Source of the DNA: Facklamia sp. 7083-14-GEN3
GTDB lineage: Bacteria > Bacillota > Bacilli > Lactobacillales > Aerococcaceae
Reading direction: 5' to 3'
Assembly: GCF_024742075.1 (NCBI RefSeq)
Contig: NZ_JANSGD010000004.1
Location: 62,001 to 126,000, forward strand
Length of the DNA stretch: 64,000 bases
In this document: one piece after another, positions 23,562 through 31,358 of the stretch
Position numbering within the stretch: the stretch's first letter is position 1
Layout: every line of letters starts with the position of its first letter
Notes under the pieces: model-generated
Seen by the model: only the letters and a program-made list of their open reading frames with translations
What the model was told of the DNA's origin: nothing
Database searches by the model: none
Translations under genes and position numbers: made by a program

Positions 23562-24695
23562 ATGAAAGTTGTCATTGCCAGTGATTCTTTTAAAGAAGCG
23601 ATTTCGGCAAAACAGGCTTGCCAAGCCATAAAAAAGGGTGTGCAACAAGTCTTTCCTCAAGCTGAAATTCTACAGCTTCCCATGGCAGATGGAGGAGAAG
23701 GGACGACTGAAGCTTTAATTGATGCCAGTCAGGGAACTTATTATACAGTTGAAGTGCAAGGTCCATTAGGAGATAAAGTTGTAGCACAGTATGGTATTTT
23801 AGGAGATGGTAAAACAGCTGTGATTGAAATGGCCAGTGCATCAGGCATACATCTAGTCAAAAAAGAAGACCGCAATCCTTTAGTGACATCAACATATGGA
23901 ACAGGCCAAGTTATTAAGACATGCCTAGATCAAGGCATTCGCTCATTTATTTTAGGGATTGGAGGGTCTGCTACCAATGACGGGGGAGCGGGTATGGCTC
24001 AAGCTTTAGGCTATAGTTTGTTAGATAAAGAAGGCCGAAACATTCCTTTCGGCAATCAAGGATTATCTCTTTTAGATAGAATTGATTGCCAGAATATTCA
24101 CCCAGCTCTAGCAAATTCTAGTTTTAAAGTAGCTTGTGATGTCAATAATTCGCTCTGTGGTCCGCAAGGAGCTTCGGCTGTATTCGGTCCACAAAAAGGA
24201 GCGTCTGCAGAAATGATTGGAAAATTGGATGCCAATCTTGAACATTTTTCACGTCTTATTTATCGTGACTTGAATCGTCAAGTGGCTCATATTGCTGGTT
24301 CTGGGGCTGCAGGAGGGTTAGGGGCAGGATTATTAGCTTTTACTTCTGCAGAACTTAAAAGAGGTATCGATATTGTTATTGAAACAGTCGAATTAAAAAC
24401 AGCTTTACAAGATGTCGATATTTGTTTTACAGGAGAGGGTCAGATTGACTTTCAAACACAATATGGTAAAACACCTTTTGGAGTTATGCAATTAGCCAAA
24501 CAAGTGGCCCCTCAGTCTAAAGTGATCGCATTATGTGGGTCTATGGGGGAAGGTATTGAAATCCTCTATCAGTTAGGCTTTGATGCGATTTTGAGTATTA
24601 CGCCTGGTCCCAGCTCCTTGGAAGACTTACTATATAACACAGAAGAAAATTTAACAGCTAGTAGTCGAGCAGTTTGTCAATTATTAAAGAAATAA
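23562..24695 (+). CDS. glxK: Glycerate kinase (GlxK/GarK family)
   Basis: Phosphorylates D-glycerate with ATP; members of this family mainly form 2-phosphoglycerate, feeding lower glycolysis. The 377 residues begin with KVVIASDSFKEAISAKQAC and contain MADGGEGTTEAL, LGIGGSATNDGGAGMAQALG and FTGEGQIDFQTQYGKTP, all family hallmarks. It is the second gene of a two-gene operon with the GntP permease. The terminator behind it is shared with the convergent opp genes. Confidence 0.94.
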   Translation: MKVVIASDSFKEAISAKQACQAIKKGVQQVFPQAEILQLPMADGGEGTTEALIDASQGTYYTVEVQGPLGDKVVAQYGILGDGKTAVIEMASASGIHLVKKEDRNPLVTSTYGTGQVIKTCLDQGIRSFILGIGGSATNDGGAGMAQALGYSLLDKEGRNIPFGNQGLSLLDRIDCQNIHPALANSSFKVACDVNNSLCGPQGASAVFGPQKGASAEMIGKLDANLEHFSRLIYRDLNRQVAHIAGSGAAGGLGAGLLAFTSAELKRGIDIVIETVELKTALQDVDICFTGEGQIDFQTQYGKTPFGVMQLAKQVAPQSKVIALCGSMGEGIEILYQLGFDAILSITPGPSSLEDLLYNTEENLTASSRAVCQLLKK

Positions 24696-24699
24696 AAGT

Positions 24700-24744
24700 A
24701 AACCACCATTGAATACTTATTGAATACTTATTCAATGGTGGTTT
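24700..24744. terminator. Bidirectional terminator between glxK and the opp operon
   Basis: A 16-bp perfect inverted repeat, AAACCACCATTGAATA and TATTCAATGGTGGTTT, flanks a loop that contains an 11-bp direct duplication (TTGAATACTTA twice). Confidence 0.9.
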
Positions 24745-24754
24745 ATGTTTCAGC

Positions 24755-25645
24755 TTATTGAGCAAGCCAATGGTTGGGTTTGACTTCTTTAAGAACTTCT
24801 TGAGCCAATTTTTCTGGGTCAGCTTGATAATGAATACGTTGACGTTGACGTTCGTAATCAGGATCTGGTAAGGGAATCGCTGAGAGTAGGGATTGGGTAT
24901 ATGCATGCAAAGGGTTTGCATACAATTCTTCAGCTTCAGCTAGCTCTAAAATACGTCCACGATTCATAATAGCAATGCGATCACTGACATATTTAACCAT
25001 GGATAAATCATGGGCAATAAAGAGATAGGTTAGTCCTCTTGATTCTTTTAATTCTTGTAATAAATTAACTACTTGAGCTTGAATTGAAACATCTAAAGCA
25101 GAAATCGGTTCATCCGCCACAATGAATTTCGGTTCTACTGCCAAAGCTCGCGCGATCCCAATACGTTGGCGTTGACCGCCAGAAAACTCGTGAGGATAGC
25201 GACTAGCATGATCGATATTGAGCCCTACATCTTCTAAAAGTTGATTAACCTTTTCATCTCTTTCCTCTCGTGATTGTGCGAGTCCATGAATATCAATGCC
25301 CTCTGCAATAATGTCACGAACCTTCATACGAGGGTTCAAAGAGGCATAAGGGTCTTGAAATATCATTTGAATTTCTTTATGAAATTTTAAACGTTCTTTT
25401 TGGTTATAATTACTCGATAAAGCTTTGCCTTGAAAGATAATTTCACCACTGGTTGGTTGATAGAGATTAACTATTGCTCTGCCAATGGTTGATTTCCCAG
25501 AGCCTGATTCTCCTACTAGTCCAAATGTTTCTCCAAGAAAGATTTCAAAGGAGACATCATCTACTGCTTTGACTTCTTTATCCGTTCCTTGGTGGTAATA
25601 TTGTTTCAAGTGATTTACTTGTAGAATAGGTGTTTGCTTATTCAT
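24755..25645 (-). CDS. oppF: Oligopeptide ABC transporter ATP-binding protein OppF
   Basis: ATPase of the second peptide importer, about 296 residues from ATG 25645, which has AAAGGAGGAG upstream and overlaps oppD by 8 bases. Walker A GESGSGKST, Q-loop FQDPYASLNPRM, signature [15 protein letters not shown], Walker B FIVADEPISALD and switch IAHDLS are intact. The C terminus HAYTQSLLSAIPLPDPDYER is typical, but the cysteine cluster found in the other OppF of this window is absent, as in the lactococcal Opp type. Confidence 0.93.
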   Translation of the reverse strand: MNKQTPILQVNHLKQYYHQGTDKEVKAVDDVSFEIFLGETFGLVGESGSGKSTIGRAIVNLYQPTSGEIIFQGKALSSNYNQKERLKFHKEIQMIFQDPYASLNPRMKVRDIIAEGIDIHGLAQSREERDEKVNQLLEDVGLNIDHASRYPHEFSGGQRQRIGIARALAVEPKFIVADEPISALDVSIQAQVVNLLQELKESRGLTYLFIAHDLSMVKYVSDRIAIMNRGRILELAEAEELYANPLHAYTQSLLSAIPLPDPDYERQRQRIHYQADPEKLAQEVLKEVKPNHWLAQ

Positions 25646-26708
25646 GATGCTCCTCCTTTCTAACCTTTTCGGCATGTGACTGTTTTTCTTGATAATGCTG
25701 ATATCTTTCTAAAATAGTAGGCGGAGGTGTCATTTTTGGAGCCATTGGATGGAGCAACCAAGTGGCGGCATAATGACCAGGGCTGACCTCAAACATAGGT
25801 GGCTCTTTTTCATAATCAATGGCTAAAGCATATTCTGATCGGTAAGCAAAAGCATCTCCTTCAGGAGGATTTAAAAGGTCTGGAGGGCTACCGGGGATAG
25901 CATATAATTGGTCTTGCTTGGAGATGGTCGGCATAGCTGTCAATAATCCCCAAGTATAGGGATGCTGAGGATGGTAGTAAATATCATCGACGGACCCCAT
26001 TTCAACAATTTTACCCGCATACATGACTGCAATTCGGTCCGCTACATTGGCAACTACACCTAAATCATGAGTAATAAAAATAATGGTCATATTCTTTTCT
26101 TTTTGAATTTTTTTAAGTAATTCAATGATTTGTGCTTGAATGGTTACATCTAAAGCGGTTGTAGGCTCATCGGCTATAAGAACTTCAGGATTTCCCGCTA
26201 GAGCAATCGCAATAACAATCCTCTGTCTTTGACCACCTGAAAATTGATGCGGATACTGATCAATTCTTTTTTCTGCTTGAACAATTCCACATAAATCCAA
26301 AAGGTTAATAGCTTCTTTGCGCGCTTCTGAGTGGTTAAAATCGCGTTTACGAATTAAAATTTCAGTAATTTGTCTTCCGATGGACAGGGTAGGATTGAGG
26401 GCGGTCATTGGATCTTGGAAAATCATCGCAATTTTACTACCACGGATAGCTTCCATTTCTTTTTTAGATAATTTTAAAAGGTCACGATTTTCAAATATAA
26501 CTTCACCCGCTTCTATGGTTGCATTTTTAGCCAGTAGACCCATCAATGCACGTGTGGTTACTGATTTGCCTGAACCTGATTCGCCAACTATCGCTAATGT
26601 TTCACCAGCATACAAGGATAAGTTGATTCCACGAATAGCTTTTAATTGGCCAGCAAAGGTTTTGAAAGAAATATTTAAGTCTTTTATTTGAATGATAGCC
26701 TTATTCAT
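25638..26708 (-). CDS. oppD: Oligopeptide ABC transporter ATP-binding protein OppD
   Basis: First ATPase of the second importer, 356 residues. Walker A GESGSGKSV, Q-loop FQDPMTALNPTL, signature FSGGQRQRIVIAIAL, Walker [13 protein letters not shown], switch ITHDLG. The C-terminal domain reads PEGDAFAYRSEYALAIDYEKE, where the four cysteines of the DppD/OppD cluster are replaced, matching the Lactococcus-type OppD. It is intact, unlike the oppD at 13278, so this system is the one that can certainly work. oppF overlaps its end. Confidence 0.94.
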   Translation of the reverse strand: MNKAIIQIKDLNISFKTFAGQLKAIRGINLSLYAGETLAIVGESGSGKSVTTRALMGLLAKNATIEAGEVIFENRDLLKLSKKEMEAIRGSKIAMIFQDPMTALNPTLSIGRQITEILIRKRDFNHSEARKEAINLLDLCGIVQAEKRIDQYPHQFSGGQRQRIVIAIALAGNPEVLIADEPTTALDVTIQAQIIELLKKIQKEKNMTIIFITHDLGVVANVADRIAVMYAGKIVEMGSVDDIYYHPQHPYTWGLLTAMPTISKQDQLYAIPGSPPDLLNPPEGDAFAYRSEYALAIDYEKEPPMFEVSPGHYAATWLLHPMAPKMTPPPTILERYQHYQEKQSHAEKVRKEEHHE

Positions 26709-26716
26709 GAAATCAC

Positions 26717-27787
26717 CTACTCTTTCATTTTGGGATCAAAAGCATCACGCAGTCCGTCTGCTAATAAGTTAAAGGACAACATGATTAGTGAGATAACAGC
26801 TGCTGGATACCACATTAAGTGGGGCAAAAAGCGGAAGGTCTTGTAACCTTCACTCAATAAAGTTCCTAAGGAAGCGTTGGGTGCAGGAATTCCAATACCA
26901 ATGAAGCTTAAGAAAGCTTCAAAAAAGATAGCAGATGGAATAGCAAACATCATTTGTACAATAATAATTCCTAACATATTGGGTAGGATATGTTTTAATA
27001 GAATTTTGCTAGTAGATTGCCCCAAGACTCTAGCAGCCAAGACATATTCTTGCTGTTTTAAACGAAGTGTTTGCGCTCTAACCACTCGAGACATAGAAAT
27101 CCAAGAGGTGAGGGCAATTGTAATAATAATGGATAATAAACCGGGCTGTAATACTAAAAGCATGAGAACAACGATTACAAGATTTGGAACACCTGAAATA
27201 ATTTCTAGCATTCTTTGCATCAGCGTATCCACTTTACCACCTAACCAACCGGATATCATGCCATATGTCACACCAATAATTACGTTAATTAGAACAGCAA
27301 TAAAAGCAACTAAAAGTGAGATTCGTGTTCCATACAATATACGTGAGAGAAGGTCACGACCTAAACCATCTGTTCCAAGATAATAGTAGGTTCCCTCAGC
27401 AACATTGGCCTTTTCATAGGCATCAAACAAAGCACCACCTCGATTCATACTTTTACCACTAAACCATGAGAATTCTTCTAATCCTGGTATTTTAGGCGGT
27501 AGGTTTGCTTGGGCTGGATTTTGTTGAAAAGGTGAAGCCGGTGCAATCCATGGAGCTAAAACAGCAAGTAGTAGAATTAAAATAACGAAAAAGAGTGAAA
27601 TCATGGCGCCTTTATTCTTTTTTAATCTTCGCCATGAATCTTGCAGAAAGTTCAATGAAGGGGCTTCAATCTTTTCGTTGTCCTTACTTTGAATAGAAAT
27701 TTTTGGTTGAAAGAGCTTTGCATCTATATCAGGTATATGATTTGATGAAACACTATTTATTGTATTCATAGAATTTTTGATTGTCAT
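26717..27787 (-). CDS. oppC: Oligopeptide ABC transporter permease OppC
   Basis: Permease of the second importer, 356 residues. A cytoplasmic N terminus of about 60 residues precedes the OppC_N segment (KKNKGAMISLFFVILILLLA). A loop insertion of about 45 residues between the first membrane helix and YLGTDGLGRDLLSRILYGTR is typical for the oligopeptide branch. Coupling loop EYVLAARVLGQSTSKILLKH, ending LADGLRDAFDPKMKE. AAGGAGG precedes the ATG; oppB ends one base away. Confidence 0.94.
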   Translation of the reverse strand: MTIKNSMNTINSVSSNHIPDIDAKLFQPKISIQSKDNEKIEAPSLNFLQDSWRRLKKNKGAMISLFFVILILLLAVLAPWIAPASPFQQNPAQANLPPKIPGLEEFSWFSGKSMNRGGALFDAYEKANVAEGTYYYLGTDGLGRDLLSRILYGTRISLLVAFIAVLINVIIGVTYGMISGWLGGKVDTLMQRMLEIISGVPNLVIVVLMLLVLQPGLLSIIITIALTSWISMSRVVRAQTLRLKQQEYVLAARVLGQSTSKILLKHILPNMLGIIIVQMMFAIPSAIFFEAFLSFIGIGIPAPNASLGTLLSEGYKTFRFLPHLMWYPAAVISLIMLSFNLLADGLRDAFDPKMKE

Positions 27788-28729
27788 CTAGCTACCTCCT
27801 TCAACTTGTCGCATTCTAGGGTCAATAAAACCGTAAAGAATATCTACGATTAAAATAATAACAACCAGTAAGACAGAATACATAATTGTAATTCCCATAA
27901 TGGTTGGATAGTCATTCACTAAGATTGACTTGGTAAATTGCTCACCAATTCCAGGGATTGAATAAATTTGTTCAATCACCAGTGAACCGGTCATGGCAGC
28001 TGCTGTCATGGGTCCAACTATTGTTAATAGAGGAATGATTGCATTACGAAGTGCATGCTTAGTGACTACATAAAATTTCGAAAAGCCTTTAGCAGTTGCT
28101 AGTTCAATGTAATCGGAATGGAGTACTTCAATCATCTCAGTTCGAACAAAACGCGCAGACTCTGCCATAGGTGAAATGGCCAAAGCAAGGCTTGGCAAAA
28201 TAGTAGAGGCATAGCCATCACGCCAGAAAGCAATTGGAAGCCAGTCTAGCCAAACAGCGAACAGAAACTGAAGAACCACTGCGTAAACAAAGTTGGGGAC
28301 AGATCTTCCACCAATAGCAAAAACAGAAGTAAAGGTATCGATCCAAGTATTTTGTTTAACAGCAGCAATCATTCCTAAGATAGTTCCAATTACAACACCA
28401 AATCCCATTGCTTGTGCTCCTAAAATCATAGAAGGGCCGGCTCGATCTAAAATAATTTTAGTAACAGGTAAGTTGTTATATTGAAAGGATACACCTAAAT
28501 CTCCTTTTAATATATTGGCTAAGTAGGAAAAATAGCGAATATGTATAGGTTGATTTAGACCGTATTTTTCATTTAAAAGTTGAAGTTGGGTATCTGTCAA
28601 AAGGTCTTGATTGGCAAAGGGTGAACCAGGTAAGAACTGTAAGAGGAAAAAGGTAACGGAAATAATAATCCAAAGTGTAATTAACATATAAAAAACACGT
28701 CGGATTACAAATTTTGTGTAAGAATTCAT
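27788..28729 (-). CDS. oppB: Oligopeptide ABC transporter permease OppB
   Basis: First gene of the oppBCDF operon on this strand, 313 residues and six membrane segments. FVIRRVFYMLITLWIIISVTF, LQFLPGSPF and the coupling loop DYIELATAKGFSKFYVVTKH are typical, and it ends DILYGFIDPRMR. The binding protein gene is not in front of it but 0.8 kb upstream, behind the oppositely oriented csaA gene, so it has a separate transcript. Confidence 0.94.
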   Translation of the reverse strand: MNSYTKFVIRRVFYMLITLWIIISVTFFLLQFLPGSPFANQDLLTDTQLQLLNEKYGLNQPIHIRYFSYLANILKGDLGVSFQYNNLPVTKIILDRAGPSMILGAQAMGFGVVIGTILGMIAAVKQNTWIDTFTSVFAIGGRSVPNFVYAVVLQFLFAVWLDWLPIAFWRDGYASTILPSLALAISPMAESARFVRTEMIEVLHSDYIELATAKGFSKFYVVTKHALRNAIIPLLTIVGPMTAAAMTGSLVIEQIYSIPGIGEQFTKSILVNDYPTIMGITIMYSVLLVVIILIVDILYGFIDPRMRQVEGGS

Positions 28730-29093
28730 GTTTATCCACCTTTCGTAATTTAAATATAAACTGTTTAGTCCCTTTTGTATTAATAATACTATTATTACTT
28801 ATATTGTCTTTTATTTTAATACAATTAAGTAAGAATTATCTACTTCATTAGCAGATAATGTCAAAAAAAGTTCATTATGGTTAAGTATCAAACTTTTAAG
28901 ATTTCTTGGAATGTCGTCATACTATTATGGCCCTAACTATTAATAGTACATGGCTATTTAATGAGATAGCAAGTATATTGCTTAATTAATAGATAAAGTT
29001 CAATAATAATGAAGCATTTTAAGTTAAACAATTGAGTCTGTTATAATAACTATAAATAACTATAGAAACGATTACTTTTGAGGAGGTAGTAAA
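28730..29093. other. 364-bp divergent intergenic region, oppB and csaA
   Basis: AT-rich region holding divergent promoters. For csaA, TATAAT lies at 29042-29047. For oppB, TTGTAT and TATAAG on the minus strand near 28800 are weak candidates. No small gene, CodY box or riboswitch could be supported. Confidence 0.5.
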
Positions 29094-29444
29094 ATGGTTG
29101 ATATTAAGAAAGCTATTAGTCTTAAAGATTTAGATAAAATTGATATTCGAGTGGGTAGAATTCGTTTAGTCGAAGATATTGAACAATCGAATAAGTTGGT
29201 GAAATTGACAGTGAATTTTGGCGACTTTGAACGTGTTATTTTAGTAGGAATGAAGCAAGAACGCGAAAATCCTAAAGCTGAAATAGAGGGAAAACAGGCA
29301 CTATTTGTAGTGAATCTTGAGCCAAGAGAGATGTTTGGGATTCAATCGCATGGTATGTTATTTGATATTGGCTATGAAGATGGTATTATACCAGTTTTAG
29401 CTGTCCCAGAAAAAGAAATTCCTGACGGAAGTCGAGCAGGTTAA
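29094..29444 (+). CDS. tRNA-binding domain protein (CsaA / EMAP-II like)
   Basis: Single OB-fold tRNA-binding domain of 116 residues, the module also found at the C terminus of methionyl-tRNA synthetase and in CsaA. DIRVGRIRLVEDIEQSNKL, ILVGMKQ and LEPREMFGIQSHGMLFDI are the family segments. CsaA has been linked to protein secretion as a chaperone; whether that applies here is uncertain, and a trans-acting tRNA-binding role is equally possible. GAGGAGG precedes the ATG. Confidence 0.82.
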   Translation: MVDIKKAISLKDLDKIDIRVGRIRLVEDIEQSNKLVKLTVNFGDFERVILVGMKQERENPKAEIEGKQALFVVNLEPREMFGIQSHGMLFDIGYEDGIIPVLAVPEKEIPDGSRAG

Positions 29445-29473
29445 CATTCATTAAACAAATAATAAATACCGAA

Positions 29474-29520
29474 AAATAGGCTACTTAGTAGTAGGAAACC
29501 CACTACTAAGTAGCCTATTT
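29474..29520. terminator. Bidirectional terminator between csaA and the second oppA
   Basis: A 19-bp perfect inverted repeat beginning AAATAGGCTACTTAG and ending CTAAGTAGCCTATTT, with T-rich flanks. Confidence 0.9.
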
Positions 29521-29558
29521 ATTTGCTAAGTAAGGTATTTATTTAATTTATTAAAGTC

Positions 29559-31193
29559 TTATTCTGCAGTTCGATATGCGGTTCTTAAATTGATTGTTCG
29601 ACCAAATGGTAAAACTTCGAAGCCTTCTACGTTGGTGTCCAATAAGTAGGTAGTGGATGCTTGATAGAACGAAGATTGAGAAGCTTCTTCAGCGACTGCA
29701 ATCTTTTCAGCTTCGATAAGAGCTTGACGACGTTTTTCTGGGTCATTAGCAAACTCGTTTCTTGCTTGATCAATTAATTGGTCCACTTTTTCATTTGAAT
29801 ATTGACCAAAGTTAATGCCTCCGTCTGATTCCATTTGTTCTACAAAGTTGATAGCATCTTGATAGTCTGGAGCCCAAGTTCCATAGAAGATATCGAAATC
29901 AAGTGATCGTTGTAATTCTAAACGGTTTTGTAGTGGGACAGAACGAATTGTAATCGTTAATCCTGGAAGGTTTTGCATTAACTGAGCTTGAATATATTCT
30001 GCTGTACGACTCGCTAAATCTGAGTCTGAAATTAATAATTGTAACTCAATATTATCCTGTCCTAATTCTTCTTTAGCTGTTTCCCAATCTTTTTGAGCGG
30101 CTTCGACATTATATGTAAGCATTTCGCCCGCTTCTTCACGGTAATCTACACCTTCATCATTCACATCAAAACCTGAAGGAACAAAACCATTTAAAGAAGT
30201 TGATCCGTCTTGGATGACTGATTGAGTATAGGTATCTTTATCAATAGCCTGAATAATGGCTCTACGTAAAGCAATGTTGTTGGTTGGTTCTTTCGTAGCA
30301 TTGAATTGTAAGTGTCCGACAGTTGCTTTAGGAATTTGATTGAAGAAATCAGCCCCATTATATTGACCAACAAACTGATCATTCAAAATAGTGTAATCTA
30401 GTTCGCCTGCATCAAATAAGTCAGCCCCTGTACCTGTTTCTTTCACGACAGAAACTTGTACTTCTTCTAAAAAGACATTTTCAGCATCCCAATAATTTGG
30501 ATTCTTAATCAGTTTCCACTCTAAACTTGTTCCTTCCCATCCTTCAATGAGGAAAGGACCGTTCATAGCAATACTGTCTGTGCTTGTTCCATAGGATTGA
30601 CCTTTCTCTTCAACTACTTTTTGGTTAACTGGCATAAAGCGAGAACCTGTGAGTAATTTCGGTAAGTATGGCGCTGGATATTCTAATTCAATAACTAAAG
30701 TTTTTTCATTAGGTGCAGTAACGCCTAAATCTGTAAGTTCAGCTTCACCATTACGAACTTTGCTGGCATTTTTAAATACTTCAACTGACGAAGAGGTGTT
30801 CGAATTGTTTGGATCAACTAATCTTTGATAAGTAAAGACATAATCGTTAGCTGTGACAGGATCACCATTAGACCAAGTTAATCCATCTCTTAGGGTGAAA
30901 GTATAAGTTAAACCGTCTTCAGAAATATTGACATTTTCAGCTTGACCCAATTCGACTTCGCTACCAGTTGAAACACGGTAAAGACCTTCAAAAATTTGTC
31001 CAATCATATCTGAAGAAGGGGTATCGTTATAAAGCATAGAGTCTAGGGTTGCTAGTTCTCCAATCGACATAATAGATAATTTTTGTTCGACATTGGGATC
31101 AATTTCTTGAGCAGATATCGGCGCAAGATTTCCAATGAGAAGACCAGTGACTGCGAGAGAAATTGTTATAAATTTAAATAGTTTGTTTTTCAT
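29559..31193 (-). CDS. oppA: Oligopeptide-binding protein OppA without lipobox
   Basis: Family 5 peptide-binding protein of 544 residues, matching the partner expected for the nearby oppBCDF. Signatures are GELATLDSMLYNDTPSSDMI, GLTYTFTLRDGLTWSNGDPV, TANDYVFTYQRLVDP and the C-terminal FYGTWAPDYQDAINFVEQM. The signal peptide ends LAPISAQE with an Ser-x-Ala signal peptidase I site and has no cysteine, so it is not predicted to be lipid-anchored. AAAGGAGCGCC precedes the ATG. Confidence 0.92.
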   Translation of the reverse strand: MKNKLFKFITISLAVTGLLIGNLAPISAQEIDPNVEQKLSIMSIGELATLDSMLYNDTPSSDMIGQIFEGLYRVSTGSEVELGQAENVNISEDGLTYTFTLRDGLTWSNGDPVTANDYVFTYQRLVDPNNSNTSSSVEVFKNASKVRNGEAELTDLGVTAPNEKTLVIELEYPAPYLPKLLTGSRFMPVNQKVVEEKGQSYGTSTDSIAMNGPFLIEGWEGTSLEWKLIKNPNYWDAENVFLEEVQVSVVKETGTGADLFDAGELDYTILNDQFVGQYNGADFFNQIPKATVGHLQFNATKEPTNNIALRRAIIQAIDKDTYTQSVIQDGSTSLNGFVPSGFDVNDEGVDYREEAGEMLTYNVEAAQKDWETAKEELGQDNIELQLLISDSDLASRTAEYIQAQLMQNLPGLTITIRSVPLQNRLELQRSLDFDIFYGTWAPDYQDAINFVEQMESDGGINFGQYSNEKVDQLIDQARNEFANDPEKRRQALIEAEKIAVAEEASQSSFYQASTTYLLDTNVEGFEVLPFGRTINLRTAYRTAE

Positions 31194-31280
31194 AAGGCGC
31201 TCCTTTTTAATTTTTCTTTAATATATCATAGATAAGATAAAAACACACAAAATAAGATTGCGAAACTGTTTTAAAAGAGC

Positions 31281-31324
31281 AACTGATAAACCTTATCTTG
31301 TTAACAAGATAAGGTTTATCAGTT
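31281..31324. terminator. 44-bp perfect palindrome, probable terminator of nrdJ
   Basis: AACTGATAAACCTTATCTTGTT is followed directly by its reverse complement, giving a 22-bp uninterrupted dyad 35 bases after the nrdJ stop. T-rich bases follow on both strands. Confidence 0.75.
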
Positions 31325-31358
31325 AGAAATTCTGTTTTTGCAATCAAACTTTAAAGAT

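Noticed and set aside
26877-27383. 168-codon plus-strand frame opposite oppC
   Set aside because: Antisense shadow of a well-supported permease gene, with no ribosome binding site or recognisable domain.
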